Shown: piece by piece, positions 1-7,416 of the stretch | Layout of the letters: each line of letters begins with the position of its first letter | How positions within the stretch are numbered: the first letter of the stretch is position 1 | Origin: Bacteroidales bacterium | Lineage (GTDB): Bacteria; Bacteroidota; Bacteroidia; Bacteroidales; VadinHA17 | NCBI GenBank assembly: GCA_031285575.1 | Contig: JAITVX010000122.1 | Span: 1-10,498 of the forward strand | Direction: 5' to 3' | DNA length: 10,498 nucleotides | Notes under the pieces: model-generated | Databases searched by the model: none | The model's input: only the letters and a program-made list of their open reading frames with translations | Told to the model about the DNA's origin: nothing | Made by a program: the position numbers and the translations under genes

Positions 1-341
1 GCATCTTCGGCCAGTTCGGGCCATTCGAGGAAACAGTACGAGTTGCCGGCGAAGTATTCTTCGAGGCCGATGTCGAAAACTTCTTCTATCTGCCTTATGC
101 GATAGAAATCGAAATGATAGACTGGCTCGCCGGCTGCTGTTTTGTATTCGTTTACTATGGTGAAAGTGGGGCTTGTTGCAGCGTCGTTGGTGCCAAGGGC
201 GCGGCAGAGCGATTTTATTATTGTGGTTTTGCCCGAGCCCATTGCACCATAGAAGGCAAATATGCGGCGGTGGGCTGCGGCTTCAAGGAGCTGCCGCGAA
301 GCTGCGGAGAGCTGTTGTTTGTTGTCTATTGTTATTGTCAT
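1..341 (-). CDS. tsaE: TsaE, tRNA t6A-modification ATPase (3' end cut by window edge)
   Basis: TsaE is the small cytoplasmic ATPase that works with TsaB and TsaD to put threonylcarbamoyl on A37 of ANN-decoding tRNAs. The first 113 codons are present, starting from the ATG at 341-339. A Walker A loop, GAMGSGKTT, lies at residues 32-40. The family signature SPTFTIVNEY is at about 57-66 and HFDFYR at about 76-81, followed by an acidic helix and LEWPE at about 105-109. Family members are usually about 135-155 residues, so roughly 25-40 residues lie beyond position 1. The start codon is 3 bases after the porX stop, so the gene is almost surely co-transcribed with porX. No promoter is visible in the gap. 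Identification is from the motifs and is firm; only the C-terminus is unseen. Confidence 0.93.
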   Translation of the reverse strand, partial: MTITIDNKQQLSAASRQLLEAAAHRRIFAFYGAMGSGKTTIIKSLCRALGTNDAATSPTFTIVNEYKTAAGEPVYHFDFYRIRQIEEVFDIGLEEYFAGNSYCFLEWPELAED

Positions 342-344
342 GGG

Positions 345-1898
345 CTATATGGGTTGCAGGCACGCTACGGGTATCATCATTTCCTGCATCGATACGCCGC
401 CGTGCTGGAAGGTGTCGCGGTAGTATGTGGCGTAGTGGTTGAAGTTGTTGTGGTAAACGAAGTAGTCTTTATTTATGGCAAAGATATACCGTGAGCTGAT
501 GTTCGGTTTAGGCAGCATTGCCATATGCGGTTCGCGGAGTTCAAATACTTTCCGGGGGTCGTAGTTGAGGTTTTTGCCGGTTTTGTAGCGGAGATTCATG
601 GTTGTTTTTCTGTCGCCGATTATTTTCACCGGAGTTTGGACTCTGACTGTTCCATGGTCGGAGCTGAAGATGATTTTTACCTGTCGAGAGGCAAGTATTC
701 TGAGCAATTCAAACAGTGGCGAGTGCAGAAACCACGAGCGTGTGAGGCTGCGATATGCGGGTTCGTCGGTGGCAAGGTCGCGTATGACACCCGATTCGGT
801 ACGTGCGTGTGAAAGCATATCGACAAAGTTAAAAACCATTATGTTGAGGTCGTTTTTGAGCAGTACCGGCAGTTTTTCATTCACCTTTTTGCCTTCCTGA
901 CTGTTGTGTATTTTATTATATGTCCATCTGATGTCGATTTTCCTGCGCAGCAGGTGCTGTTCTAACATTTTTTCTTCAAAATTGTTTTTACCATGTTCTT
1001 CTTCTTCATCAACCCAGTAGCAGGGCATTGTTTCGGCTATGGCAGAAGGCATCAGGCCGGCAAATATGGTGTTGCGGCAAAATTGTGTGGCCGTGGGCAG
1101 TATGCTGAAGTATATGTCTTCTTCAACAGTCCTGTAAAGCCCGGCAAGTTCGGCGGAAATTGCTCTCCACTGGTCGAGCCGCATATTGTCAATAAGTAAA
1201 AAGAATACCGGTACACCCTGTTTCAGGTGCGGGAAAACTTTCGCAGGCAGAAGTTCGGGTGACAGGATGGGTTTAGCGGTATTTTCGGGTTGCAGCCACC
1301 CGTGATAGTTGTTTATAATGAATTTTGAAAAAAGATTTTCTGCTTCGTGTTCCTGATGTTTGAGGATTTCGATCATCGTAGGGTCGGCCGATTTCTCAAG
1401 TTCGAGTTCCCAGAATACTGTCCGCCGGTAAATTTCCGTCCAGTCGGTAAACGATGAGGCGGAAGCTATCATTTCCGATATGCGGTTGAAGTCGTGCCGG
1501 TAATCGGTGGTGTTTTGTCCGGTTATGAGGCGTTTGCGGTCAATTATTTTCTTTATAACAGGCAGCGCCTGGCCGGGTTTAATGGGTTTAATCAGGTAGT
1601 CGGTTACTTCGAGGCCTATTGCTGCTTCCATTATCTCTTCTTCTTCGCTTTTGGTAATCATAACAACCGGAATAGCTGTGCTGACAGCCCTTATCTGGCG
1701 TAGGGTTTCGATACCACTGAGGCCGGGCATGTGTTCGTCGAGGAAAATGATGTCGTACCGGTTTTGCCTTACAAGGTCGAGAGTGTCGTTGCCATTAGAG
1801 CAGGTATCTATTTCATATCCTTTCTCTTCAAGGAACATTATGTGCGGTTTAAGGACTTCAACCTCATCGTCGGTCCACAGGATTCTTATTTTTTTCAT
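345..1898 (-). CDS. porX: PorX, response regulator with PglZ phosphatase-fold domain
   Basis: PorX is the T9SS response regulator of Bacteroidota, acting in the cytoplasm downstream of the PorY kinase and, in Porphyromonas gingivalis, with the sigma factor SigP. The 517-residue protein starts with a receiver domain (about 4-120). It has the acidic pair D10/D11, phospho-acceptor D54 in FLDEHMPG, T82 and K104 in YLIKP. A helical linker (about 130-220) leads to a PglZ domain of the alkaline phosphatase superfamily. Its metal and catalytic set appears complete: D237 in LLIDNMRLDQW, likely nucleophile T271 in PTATQF, D360 and H364 in FVDMLSHAR, D414/H415 in SSDHG, and H499 in FQHGG. This fits family work describing PorX as a zinc-dependent phosphodiesterase, so both signalling and enzymatic functions look intact. 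There is no signal peptide. Its ATG overlaps the upstream porW stop in an ATGA arrangement, which suggests translational coupling. Length and architecture match known PorX proteins. Confidence 0.95.
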   Translation of the reverse strand: MKKIRILWTDDEVEVLKPHIMFLEEKGYEIDTCSNGNDTLDLVRQNRYDIIFLDEHMPGLSGIETLRQIRAVSTAIPVVMITKSEEEEIMEAAIGLEVTDYLIKPIKPGQALPVIKKIIDRKRLITGQNTTDYRHDFNRISEMIASASSFTDWTEIYRRTVFWELELEKSADPTMIEILKHQEHEAENLFSKFIINNYHGWLQPENTAKPILSPELLPAKVFPHLKQGVPVFFLLIDNMRLDQWRAISAELAGLYRTVEEDIYFSILPTATQFCRNTIFAGLMPSAIAETMPCYWVDEEEEHGKNNFEEKMLEQHLLRRKIDIRWTYNKIHNSQEGKKVNEKLPVLLKNDLNIMVFNFVDMLSHARTESGVIRDLATDEPAYRSLTRSWFLHSPLFELLRILASRQVKIIFSSDHGTVRVQTPVKIIGDRKTTMNLRYKTGKNLNYDPRKVFELREPHMAMLPKPNISSRYIFAINKDYFVYHNNFNHYATYYRDTFQHGGVSMQEMMIPVACLQPI

Positions 1899-4549
1899 TC
1901 CAGTATGTTTTCCCTGAAAAAAATGTCGTAGCTGCCAATATTACCGTCACTTTTAAGTATGTTGAGGTTTGCGCGGCTTATGAGGAATGTGTGTATTTTG
2001 TTCCCTTCAGGATTTCTTATGCTCTTTTCGGCAGAGAAAGCGGTGTAATATCCCAGCGCCTCGCGGAAGTCGCGGAAGCCGGATACGGTAATTATTGTAA
2101 ATTTACCCACAACCATGTCGCCTTCGGTACGGTAGTTGCTGTTTGTGTAATTGTCGATGTTGTAGCTTATTATATCGAACGTGGCCTGGTTCATGTTGAA
2201 TGCCGGATTGTCTATCACGACAGCAAAATAGTGATTGGCCGATTTGTCGGCGCTGTATATTTCGCGGGCTGTCTGTCTATCTTCTTCAACTTTCAGTTCG
2301 GGCACGGTCTGGTTAAGAAATGCCGATATCTCCGATGCCTTTATTGCTTCAGCCGATTCGGGAAACTGTCTGATAAGCCTGTTGAGTTCTTCTTTGAATC
2401 TTCTCTCGTCGCCGGTTTTTGCAACGCAATAGGCTTTCAGGAGCATGAATTTGGGTGCCAGAGCGTCACCGGCGAACTTTCCGAGTGCTTCATTGACAGT
2501 TGCTATCGATGAAGCAAAGTCTTCCGCGCTGTATTGGGTGTATGCTTTTTCGTAAAGGGTTTCTACGGCTTTCAGTTCGGCAAGTTTTTTTGCAAAATAA
2601 TCGGGGTCTGCAAGTATTTTTGCAAACTCGCTTTCGGGATAGGCTGTAAGAAGTTCCTGGCGGTATGTTTCGGAGCGTACGCCGTTTATTTCTTTGTTTA
2701 TGTTGTAGAGATTATACAGGGCTTCGGGCACAAGTTCGCTGCTGGGGAACCGCCTTTTAATCTGTTCCAGTGTTTCGGTGGCTTTTGCCGGGTTGTTAAG
2801 CATCTCGGCGTACGCTTTGCCTGCGTTGAGCAGTGCACCTGCAATCCTGTTATTCGAAATTGCAAGCAACGAATCGTTCATCGGGAGGTTTTGCAGGTAG
2901 TAATCCGGCTGTTTGTTATCGAGCACCTTTACTTCAGTCGTATCGCCTGCCATACCGCCGGCTTCATCTTCAGGTTCATCCTGAATGTCGGCAATTACCG
3001 ATTTGTTGGCCCGCCGCCAATTATCCTGAAGCCTTCGGTCGCCCCACCGGCGCCTGAATTCCGTCCGTCCGAAAGTTAGCGCCGACTGGTTGTAGAAGTA
3101 CCAGCTTCCTTCCTGACTTATCTGCCCCTGAAACCTGCGCTCGTTTTCATAAAACTGTCCCATGTTATACCTATCGGAAGTGCCAGATGCAGCACCTTCA
3201 CTTTCAGCCTTCACCACCCCGGCAATTATCTGCGATATGAGAGCCGTTCTTTGCTGTTCAGTCATTGCCGCAACTTTCTGAAGGCTGTCTTCGGCCTGTA
3301 CTGTCTTCAGGTTTTCAACCAGTACGTTAAGGCTTTGCGATGTTGTTTTTATCGACAGGTAGTCGGGATATGTTTCATTAAGGAAATACATTGAACTGTC
3401 GTAGAACGTGGCGGCTTCCATATAGTCAGGCTTGCTGTAAAAATAGCTGGCAAGGGCAAGGTACGACCGTCCTTTCTGATTTTGGTTCATTGACGGCGCC
3501 GAAGCCGAAAGTCTGAAAAAACGGATGGCTTCTTCAATGTCTCCTTCTTTCATCGACAAGTTGCCGAGGGCGTAGTATATCTGATCCTGAAAATCGTTGT
3601 TCTTTGAATCGCGGAGCATCCTTTCCAGCTGCCGCCTCACTTCAACGGTGTTTGCAGCATTAACGTCGAGAATGTTGGCCTGCTTTACTTTTGCATAAAA
3701 TTCAACTTCGTACGGAGGCCGCATTTTAATTACCTTTCTGTAATAAACGGTGGCTTGTGCACCGTCGCCTGTCTGGTCGTAAATCTGTGCAAGTAGGAAC
3801 ATTAGCCTGTATCTGGTCTTTTTCCCCGATACGTTTTCAATGGCTTTTACAAGGGGGGCAATGGCTTCGCCGTACCTTTTCTGTTTCACAAACAAGTCGG
3901 CCAGGGTAGTGTGATACATGGCAAGCAGCCCTTTCGACTCCGGCTCAAATTTCATGTCGTGCAGTATGCGCGACGACTCGTTATAGTTGCCGGTTTCGTT
4001 ATACAGGCGGGCAAGCCACAGTGAAGCTTCGTCTTTCACTGTCTGTTCATTAGCCGATGTTATGCTGTATTCCAGAATAGACTTTGCGCTTTCAAATTCG
4101 TGTTTGTAAAACCGTGCCTTTGCTATAAGCAGGTAGCTGTCGTCAACCCAATCGTTGTATTCTTTTCTTTCAAGCATCTCCCTGTCTTTTTCCGAAATAT
4201 CGTTCCGGCTGTCGATATTATTGGGGCGTGCAGTTATCGATTTAAGCGATATTAGTTTGGAGGCTTTCTGTATGGCACGTTCCATATCCGAGCTGCAGTA
4301 AGACGGTGTTGACGGGGCGCTGTAATCAAAAACCGGCAGTATTTCGGCAAAGTCGTCGGTATGGTTTTCACTTACTTTTGCCACGCCTTCTTTAAAGTTC
4401 TCATATCCGTTGAAATATATGTTATACCTTGCCGTCATGTTGTGGTAAAACCGCGTAGAACTGGTATTTTTTTCAACAGAACACTGCCACAGCAGCAATA
4501 CAGCCACCGCAACTGCACAATATTTATATAGTATTCTTAGCAAGCCCAA
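1895..4549 (-). CDS. porW: PorW/SprE-type TPR lipoprotein of the T9SS
   Basis: This 884-residue protein resembles PorW (P. gingivalis) and SprE (Flavobacterium johnsoniae), outer-membrane-linked TPR lipoproteins needed for type IX secretion and gliding. A short basic segment (R5, K9) and hydrophobic stretch 10-20 precede Cys23, the likely lipidation site. The box LWQC departs from the usual small residue before Cys. The family signature FYHNMTARYNIYFNG follows at about 34-48. Helical TPR-like repeats cover about 135-395. The conserved block WYFYNQSALTFGRTEFRRRWG is split over about 483-503 and continues as DNWRRANK (509-516). An acidic segment lies at 521-530, more TPR-like helices at 570-740, and a conserved C-terminal beta-rich part at 770-884. 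The start is TTG at 4549-4547: an in-frame stop lies at 4561-4559, no ATG lies between, and the next ATG (codon 38) would lose the lipoprotein signal. It heads the porW-porX-tsaE operon. The SprE-versus-PorW name is by homology only. Confidence 0.88.
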   Translation of the reverse strand: MGLLRILYKYCAVAVAVLLLWQCSVEKNTSSTRFYHNMTARYNIYFNGYENFKEGVAKVSENHTDDFAEILPVFDYSAPSTPSYCSSDMERAIQKASKLISLKSITARPNNIDSRNDISEKDREMLERKEYNDWVDDSYLLIAKARFYKHEFESAKSILEYSITSANEQTVKDEASLWLARLYNETGNYNESSRILHDMKFEPESKGLLAMYHTTLADLFVKQKRYGEAIAPLVKAIENVSGKKTRYRLMFLLAQIYDQTGDGAQATVYYRKVIKMRPPYEVEFYAKVKQANILDVNAANTVEVRRQLERMLRDSKNNDFQDQIYYALGNLSMKEGDIEEAIRFFRLSASAPSMNQNQKGRSYLALASYFYSKPDYMEAATFYDSSMYFLNETYPDYLSIKTTSQSLNVLVENLKTVQAEDSLQKVAAMTEQQRTALISQIIAGVVKAESEGAASGTSDRYNMGQFYENERRFQGQISQEGSWYFYNQSALTFGRTEFRRRWGDRRLQDNWRRANKSVIADIQDEPEDEAGGMAGDTTEVKVLDNKQPDYYLQNLPMNDSLLAISNNRIAGALLNAGKAYAEMLNNPAKATETLEQIKRRFPSSELVPEALYNLYNINKEINGVRSETYRQELLTAYPESEFAKILADPDYFAKKLAELKAVETLYEKAYTQYSAEDFASSIATVNEALGKFAGDALAPKFMLLKAYCVAKTGDERRFKEELNRLIRQFPESAEAIKASEISAFLNQTVPELKVEEDRQTAREIYSADKSANHYFAVVIDNPAFNMNQATFDIISYNIDNYTNSNYRTEGDMVVGKFTIITVSGFRDFREALGYYTAFSAEKSIRNPEGNKIHTFLISRANLNILKSDGNIGSYDIFFRENILE

Positions 4550-4599
4550 GATATGTTTTCAATACAATAAATAACTGACTAAACTCGTGTATAGTATTT

Positions 4600-4632
4600 C
4601 AAAGGTAAATAAAACTGGGACAAATGTACAAA
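4600..4632 (-). promoter_or_regulatory. Predicted Bacteroidota promoter of the porW-porX-tsaE operon
   Basis: On the minus strand, TACCTTTG (4607-4600) matches the Bacteroidota -7 consensus TAnnTTTG exactly. A TTTG with its TTG at 4631-4629 lies 21 bases upstream, as expected for the -33 element. Transcription would start near 4593-4596, giving a leader of about 45 bases before the TTG start of porW. This also supports the choice of that start codon. Confidence 0.7.
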
Positions 4633-4780
4633 AATGGTCATGTTTTAAAAAGAATGCTCTTACATCATACATGTTCGTAACTTATACATAATTTCTAAAA
4701 ATTAAGTAGATGTTCATAATTAGTTTATATAAAACATTTAGTTTTTCTTTGCCATCAGTTAACAACATTAATGTAAGTTA

Positions 4781-4812
4781 TTGGAAAAATAAAGCAATAA
4801 GAATTATCTTTG
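4781..4812 (+). promoter_or_regulatory. Predicted Bacteroidota promoter of rel
   Basis: TATCTTTG at 4805-4812 matches TAnnTTTG, and TTG at 4781-4783 lies 21 bases before it. Transcription would start near 4817-4820, about 25 bases before the ATG at 4845. It overlaps any reading frame begun further upstream (for example at 4710), which argues that those earlier starts are not used. A nearly leaderless start at the in-frame ATG 4818 cannot be fully excluded. Confidence 0.7.
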
Positions 4813-4844
4813 CGCTTATGCCTCATCAGGGGCTGTTTATTTTT

Positions 4845-7076
4845 ATGGCAAACAAGGATGTTTTTGACGAAGAAGACGTCAGGCGCATAAATGCAGAATT
4901 CGAATCGCTGATGAGCAATCTGCGGCGTTGCAATAAACCTGGCGACAGAGAACTGATAGAAAAGGCTTTCGCCCTTGCCAATGATGCCCATTGGAATATG
5001 AGGCGGAAATCGGGCGAGCCCTACATCATACACCCAATCAACGTTGCAAAAATTGCCAATCAGGAAATAGGATTGGGGACAACATCAGTTGTATCGTCGC
5101 TGCTGCACGACATAGTTGAAGACACTGACTATACGGTAGCCGATATTGAAAAAGTATTCGGAGCAAAAATATCATTAATTATTAATGGCCTCACCAAAAT
5201 ATCGGGAACCTACAAGAAGGAAACATCAGCCTCAATGCAGGCCGAGAACTTCAGAAGAATGCTCCTTACGATTTCCGACGACCTAAGGGTAATACTTATA
5301 AAAATTGCCGATAGGCTGCACAACATGCGGACTATCGATGCTATGCCCGAACACAAGAGAATGAAAATTGCCGGAGAAACAGTATTCATGTACGCCCCGC
5401 TTGCCCACAGGCTTGGTTTATATACAATAAAAAGTGAACTCGAAGACCTTAGCTTTCGGGCTCGACAGCCACAAGTCTATAACGAAATAGCAGCAAAAAT
5501 AAAACACGGTGAAAAGAAAAGTACTGCTGCCATTAATAGATTTTCACTTCCCATAATAGAAAAACTCACCGAAGCCGGTTTTGAATTTGACATTAGCGGA
5601 AGGCCAAAATCAATATTCTCAATCTGGAAAAAAATGCAGGCAAAAAATGTACCCTTTGAAGAGATATACGACATGCTTGCAGTCAGAATCGTATTCAAGC
5701 CAGCTCCAAGTATCCCCGAAAAAACACAGTGCTGGAATATCTATTCGATCATTACAGACCTTTACCTGCCAAAGCCCGACAGGCTGCGCGACTGGGTAAG
5801 TCGCCCCAAACCAAACGGTTATGAAGCCCTTCACCTGACAGTTATGGGGCCTGAAGGAAGATGGATTGAAGTTCAGGTACGCAGCGAACGGATGGACGAA
5901 ATTGCAGAACGTGGATACGCCGCACACTGGAAATACAAAGGCGATGAATCGCCGGAAAGCGAACTCGACAAATGGATAAAAAAAATAAGTCACATACTCG
6001 AAAACCAGCTTGAAGACCCTGTTGAGTTCCTCGACGAGTTTAAGATGAATACATTCTCGACAGAAATAATGGTATTCACCCCCAAAGGATTGTTGATAAG
6101 CCTGCCGAAAGGAGCATCGGCGCTCGATTTTGCATACGAAATACACACCGAAATAGGCAATAAGGCAATAGGCGCCAAGATTAATTACAAACTCAATCCC
6201 ATAGGAACTATTCTCAGCAGCGGCGACCAGGTTGAAATAATTACTTCCGACATTGCAAAGCCCGACAGCGGATGGCTCAACTATGCCCATACATCAAAGG
6301 CAAAAGCATCAATCATGTCTGCCATAAGAACTCAGTCGAGAGAAATAATACAGAAAGGATTAAAAATACTCGAATCGCAACTGTCAAAATCTGAACTTAC
6401 AGGCGAAACAGTAAAAAAACTCTGTGCAGTTTTTGAGATGCCGAGCAGAAACGAACTGCTCACCAATATAGGACTTGAAAATATTACGCCCGATGAAATC
6501 AGAAAAAACTTAAAAAAACGCGCTCCTTTTATAAAATGGGAACTGAAACTTCCCGGTTCAGGAAAAAACAGGAAGAGCGACAAAAGTCATCCAGCAGCAG
6601 TAGATAAGAAAGAATCTTTCCTCCTCAGCGAAAATCCCGAAGACGCATCATATTCATATACAATAGCAAAATGTTGCAACCCCATTCCCGGCGATGAAGT
6701 TACAGGCTATCACTCGCCCGGCGACGGCTCAATAATAATACACAAATCGCGCTGCCCCGAAGCAATAAGGCTGATGTCGAACGAAGGCAATCGCATAATA
6801 GCTGTGAAATGGGCAATTCACAAACTAAACTCATTCAAGGCACGAATACAGATGAACGGAATAGACCGTATAGGTGTTATCAACGAAATAACCAATATAA
6901 TATCCGCCGAGCTGCACGTAAACATATCAGGAATAAACCTTGCAGTTAACAACGGCATATTCGAAGGCACAATAGACCTCGACACTCACCACACAAAAGA
7001 CCTCGACAGCCTTATTTTGAAAATTTCCGGCATAAACGGAATAGAAAACGTTAAAAGAGTCGAAGAATACCCATAA
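4845..7076 (+). CDS. rel: Bifunctional (p)ppGpp synthetase/hydrolase, Rel/SpoT family
   Basis: This long RSH enzyme makes (p)ppGpp from GTP/GDP and ATP and degrades it, controlling the stringent response in the cytoplasm and at the ribosome. It has 743 residues from the chosen ATG, as expected for Bacteroidota homologues. The HD hydrolase domain (about 45-200) keeps H63, H88-D89, E92-D93 and D156. The synthetase domain (about 245-365) keeps GRPKSIFSIWKKM (252-264), YDMLAVRI (275-282), PKPNGYEALH (321-330) and the catalytic-type glutamate E342 in IEVQVR. Both activities therefore look intact. TGS spans about 405-467. A conserved-cysteine module has C610-C611 in CCNPIPGDE plus H633 and C637, and a C-terminal ACT domain covers about 668-740. 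The frame is open back to 4710, but the predicted promoter at 4781-4812 and the family start support 4845. The gene is transcribed divergently from porW and alone, followed by a gene-poor gap. Names in use for such single RSH enzymes vary (rel, relA, spoT). Confidence 0.95.
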   Translation: MANKDVFDEEDVRRINAEFESLMSNLRRCNKPGDRELIEKAFALANDAHWNMRRKSGEPYIIHPINVAKIANQEIGLGTTSVVSSLLHDIVEDTDYTVADIEKVFGAKISLIINGLTKISGTYKKETSASMQAENFRRMLLTISDDLRVILIKIADRLHNMRTIDAMPEHKRMKIAGETVFMYAPLAHRLGLYTIKSELEDLSFRARQPQVYNEIAAKIKHGEKKSTAAINRFSLPIIEKLTEAGFEFDISGRPKSIFSIWKKMQAKNVPFEEIYDMLAVRIVFKPAPSIPEKTQCWNIYSIITDLYLPKPDRLRDWVSRPKPNGYEALHLTVMGPEGRWIEVQVRSERMDEIAERGYAAHWKYKGDESPESELDKWIKKISHILENQLEDPVEFLDEFKMNTFSTEIMVFTPKGLLISLPKGASALDFAYEIHTEIGNKAIGAKINYKLNPIGTILSSGDQVEIITSDIAKPDSGWLNYAHTSKAKASIMSAIRTQSREIIQKGLKILESQLSKSELTGETVKKLCAVFEMPSRNELLTNIGLENITPDEIRKNLKKRAPFIKWELKLPGSGKNRKSDKSHPAAVDKKESFLLSENPEDASYSYTIAKCCNPIPGDEVTGYHSPGDGSIIIHKSRCPEAIRLMSNEGNRIIAVKWAIHKLNSFKARIQMNGIDRIGVINEITNIISAELHVNISGINLAVNNGIFEGTIDLDTHHTKDLDSLILKISGINGIENVKRVEEYP

Positions 7077-7093
7077 GGCTTTTTCGCAAGCCT
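7076..7093 (+). terminator. Small hairpin after rel, possible weak terminator
   Basis: AGGCTT (7076-7081) and AAGCCT (7088-7093) form a perfect 6-bp stem around the loop TTTCGC, starting at the last base of the rel stop codon. No T-run follows directly; the nearest is at 7127-7133. Placement fits transcript-end processing or weak termination, but the lack of a U-tract makes it uncertain. Confidence 0.35.
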
Positions 7094-7103
7094 AAGGAAT
7101 GAA

Positions 7104-7145
7104 TTGCCCCCCAACAGTTGAGCACATTTTTTTGGAGGGTATGAA
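7104..7145. repeat. C-rich/G-rich repeat, copy A (with internal insertion)
   Basis: The segment begins TTGCCCCC and ends GGAGGGTATGAA, with a T-run between. It matches 7338-7364 in the same orientation, except that about 13 extra bases (from about 7113) sit in the middle. Within the copy, CCCCCCAA (7107-7114) can pair with TTGGAGGG (7132-7139) with one mismatch, so it can fold by itself. Its right end touches the point where transposase similarity begins (7145), so it may mark an old insertion or deletion junction. That reading is inference. Confidence 0.4.
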
Positions 7146-7264
7146 GTATCATTCGCGATGTAAAGATATTTCGTATTATTGCCGAAAGATATCGGAACAG
7201 GATGAGACGATTTGCTCTCAGATTCAACCTGATCGCTGCAATTTATAACCCTAATTTAAAGTAA
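7145..7264 (+). pseudogene. C-terminal remnant of an IS5-like transposase
   Basis: Read in frame from 7145, this stretch gives about 39 codons ending in TAA at 7262-7264. The frame contains VKIFRIIAERYRNRMRRF directly followed by ALRFNLIAAIYN. From memory, this matches the C-terminal tail of IS5-type DDE transposases, which typically ends in YRNR..RFGLRFNLIAGIYN just before the stop. A stop codon sits directly upstream at 7142-7144, there is no start codon of its own apart from an internal ATG at 7202, and no upstream DDE-bearing sequence remains. It is therefore a dead fragment left after most of the insertion sequence was lost. The frame is uninterrupted across the remnant, which suggests decay was mainly by deletion. 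Exact IS family assignment is uncertain. Confidence 0.6.
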
Positions 7265-7337
7265 GTATTTGGTAAATAGCATATTGAGAGATATATCAGA
7301 CAGTTGCGAGTCAATATCGGACTTTTTCGACCCTCTT

Positions 7338-7364
7338 TTGCCCCCATTTTTTGAGGGGTACGAA
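7338..7364. repeat. C-rich/G-rich repeat, copy B
   Basis: The segment begins TTGCCCCC, has a run of T, and ends GAGGGGTACGAA. It is a direct, imperfect copy of 7104-7145 without that copy's internal insertion. Upstream of both copies is a similar CTTTTTCG (7079-7086 and 7322-7329), so similarity may extend further. CCCCCA (7341-7346) can pair with TGAGGGG (7352-7358) with one bulged A. The two copies bracket the transposase remnant. Confidence 0.4.
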
Positions 7365-7400
7365 TTGGGTTGCAAACTCCGTCGTAAATCGTCCTTTTTT

Positions 7401-7416
7401 GTCTTTTCGCAAAGAC
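7401..7416. other. Perfect 6-bp hairpin
   Basis: GTCTTT and AAAGAC flank the tetraloop TCGC. It resembles the hairpin after rel at 7076-7093, which also carries TCGC in its loop. A T-run precedes it on the plus strand, but none follows it on either strand, so it is not a standard intrinsic terminator. Role unknown. Confidence 0.35.

Noticed and set aside
114..494. Plus-strand frame of 126 codons across the tsaE/porX junction
   Set aside because: It is antisense to two clearly recognised genes, and its product is an artefact-like mix without known domains.
1991..3079. Plus-strand frames (1991-2512, 2534-3079) antisense to porW
   Set aside because: Long only because of codon bias on the opposite strand; the products are rich in F, C and V with no motif, while the minus-strand frame matches PorW/SprE throughout.
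4710..4844. Upstream extension of rel by 45 codons
   Set aside because: It runs through the predicted -33/-7 promoter, is AT-rich and unlike any RSH N-terminus; MANKDVFDEEDV at 4845 is the expected family start.
5619..6290. Minus-strand frame of 223 codons antisense to rel
   Set aside because: The plus strand encodes the conserved RSH synthetase and TGS domains here; the antisense product has no recognisable features.
7141..7248. 35-codon plus-strand frame beginning at ATG 7141
   Set aside because: It overlaps the transposase remnant in another frame; only the remnant frame gives a familiar protein pattern.
7401..7416. Hairpin as an intrinsic terminator
   Set aside because: No T-run follows the stem on either strand.
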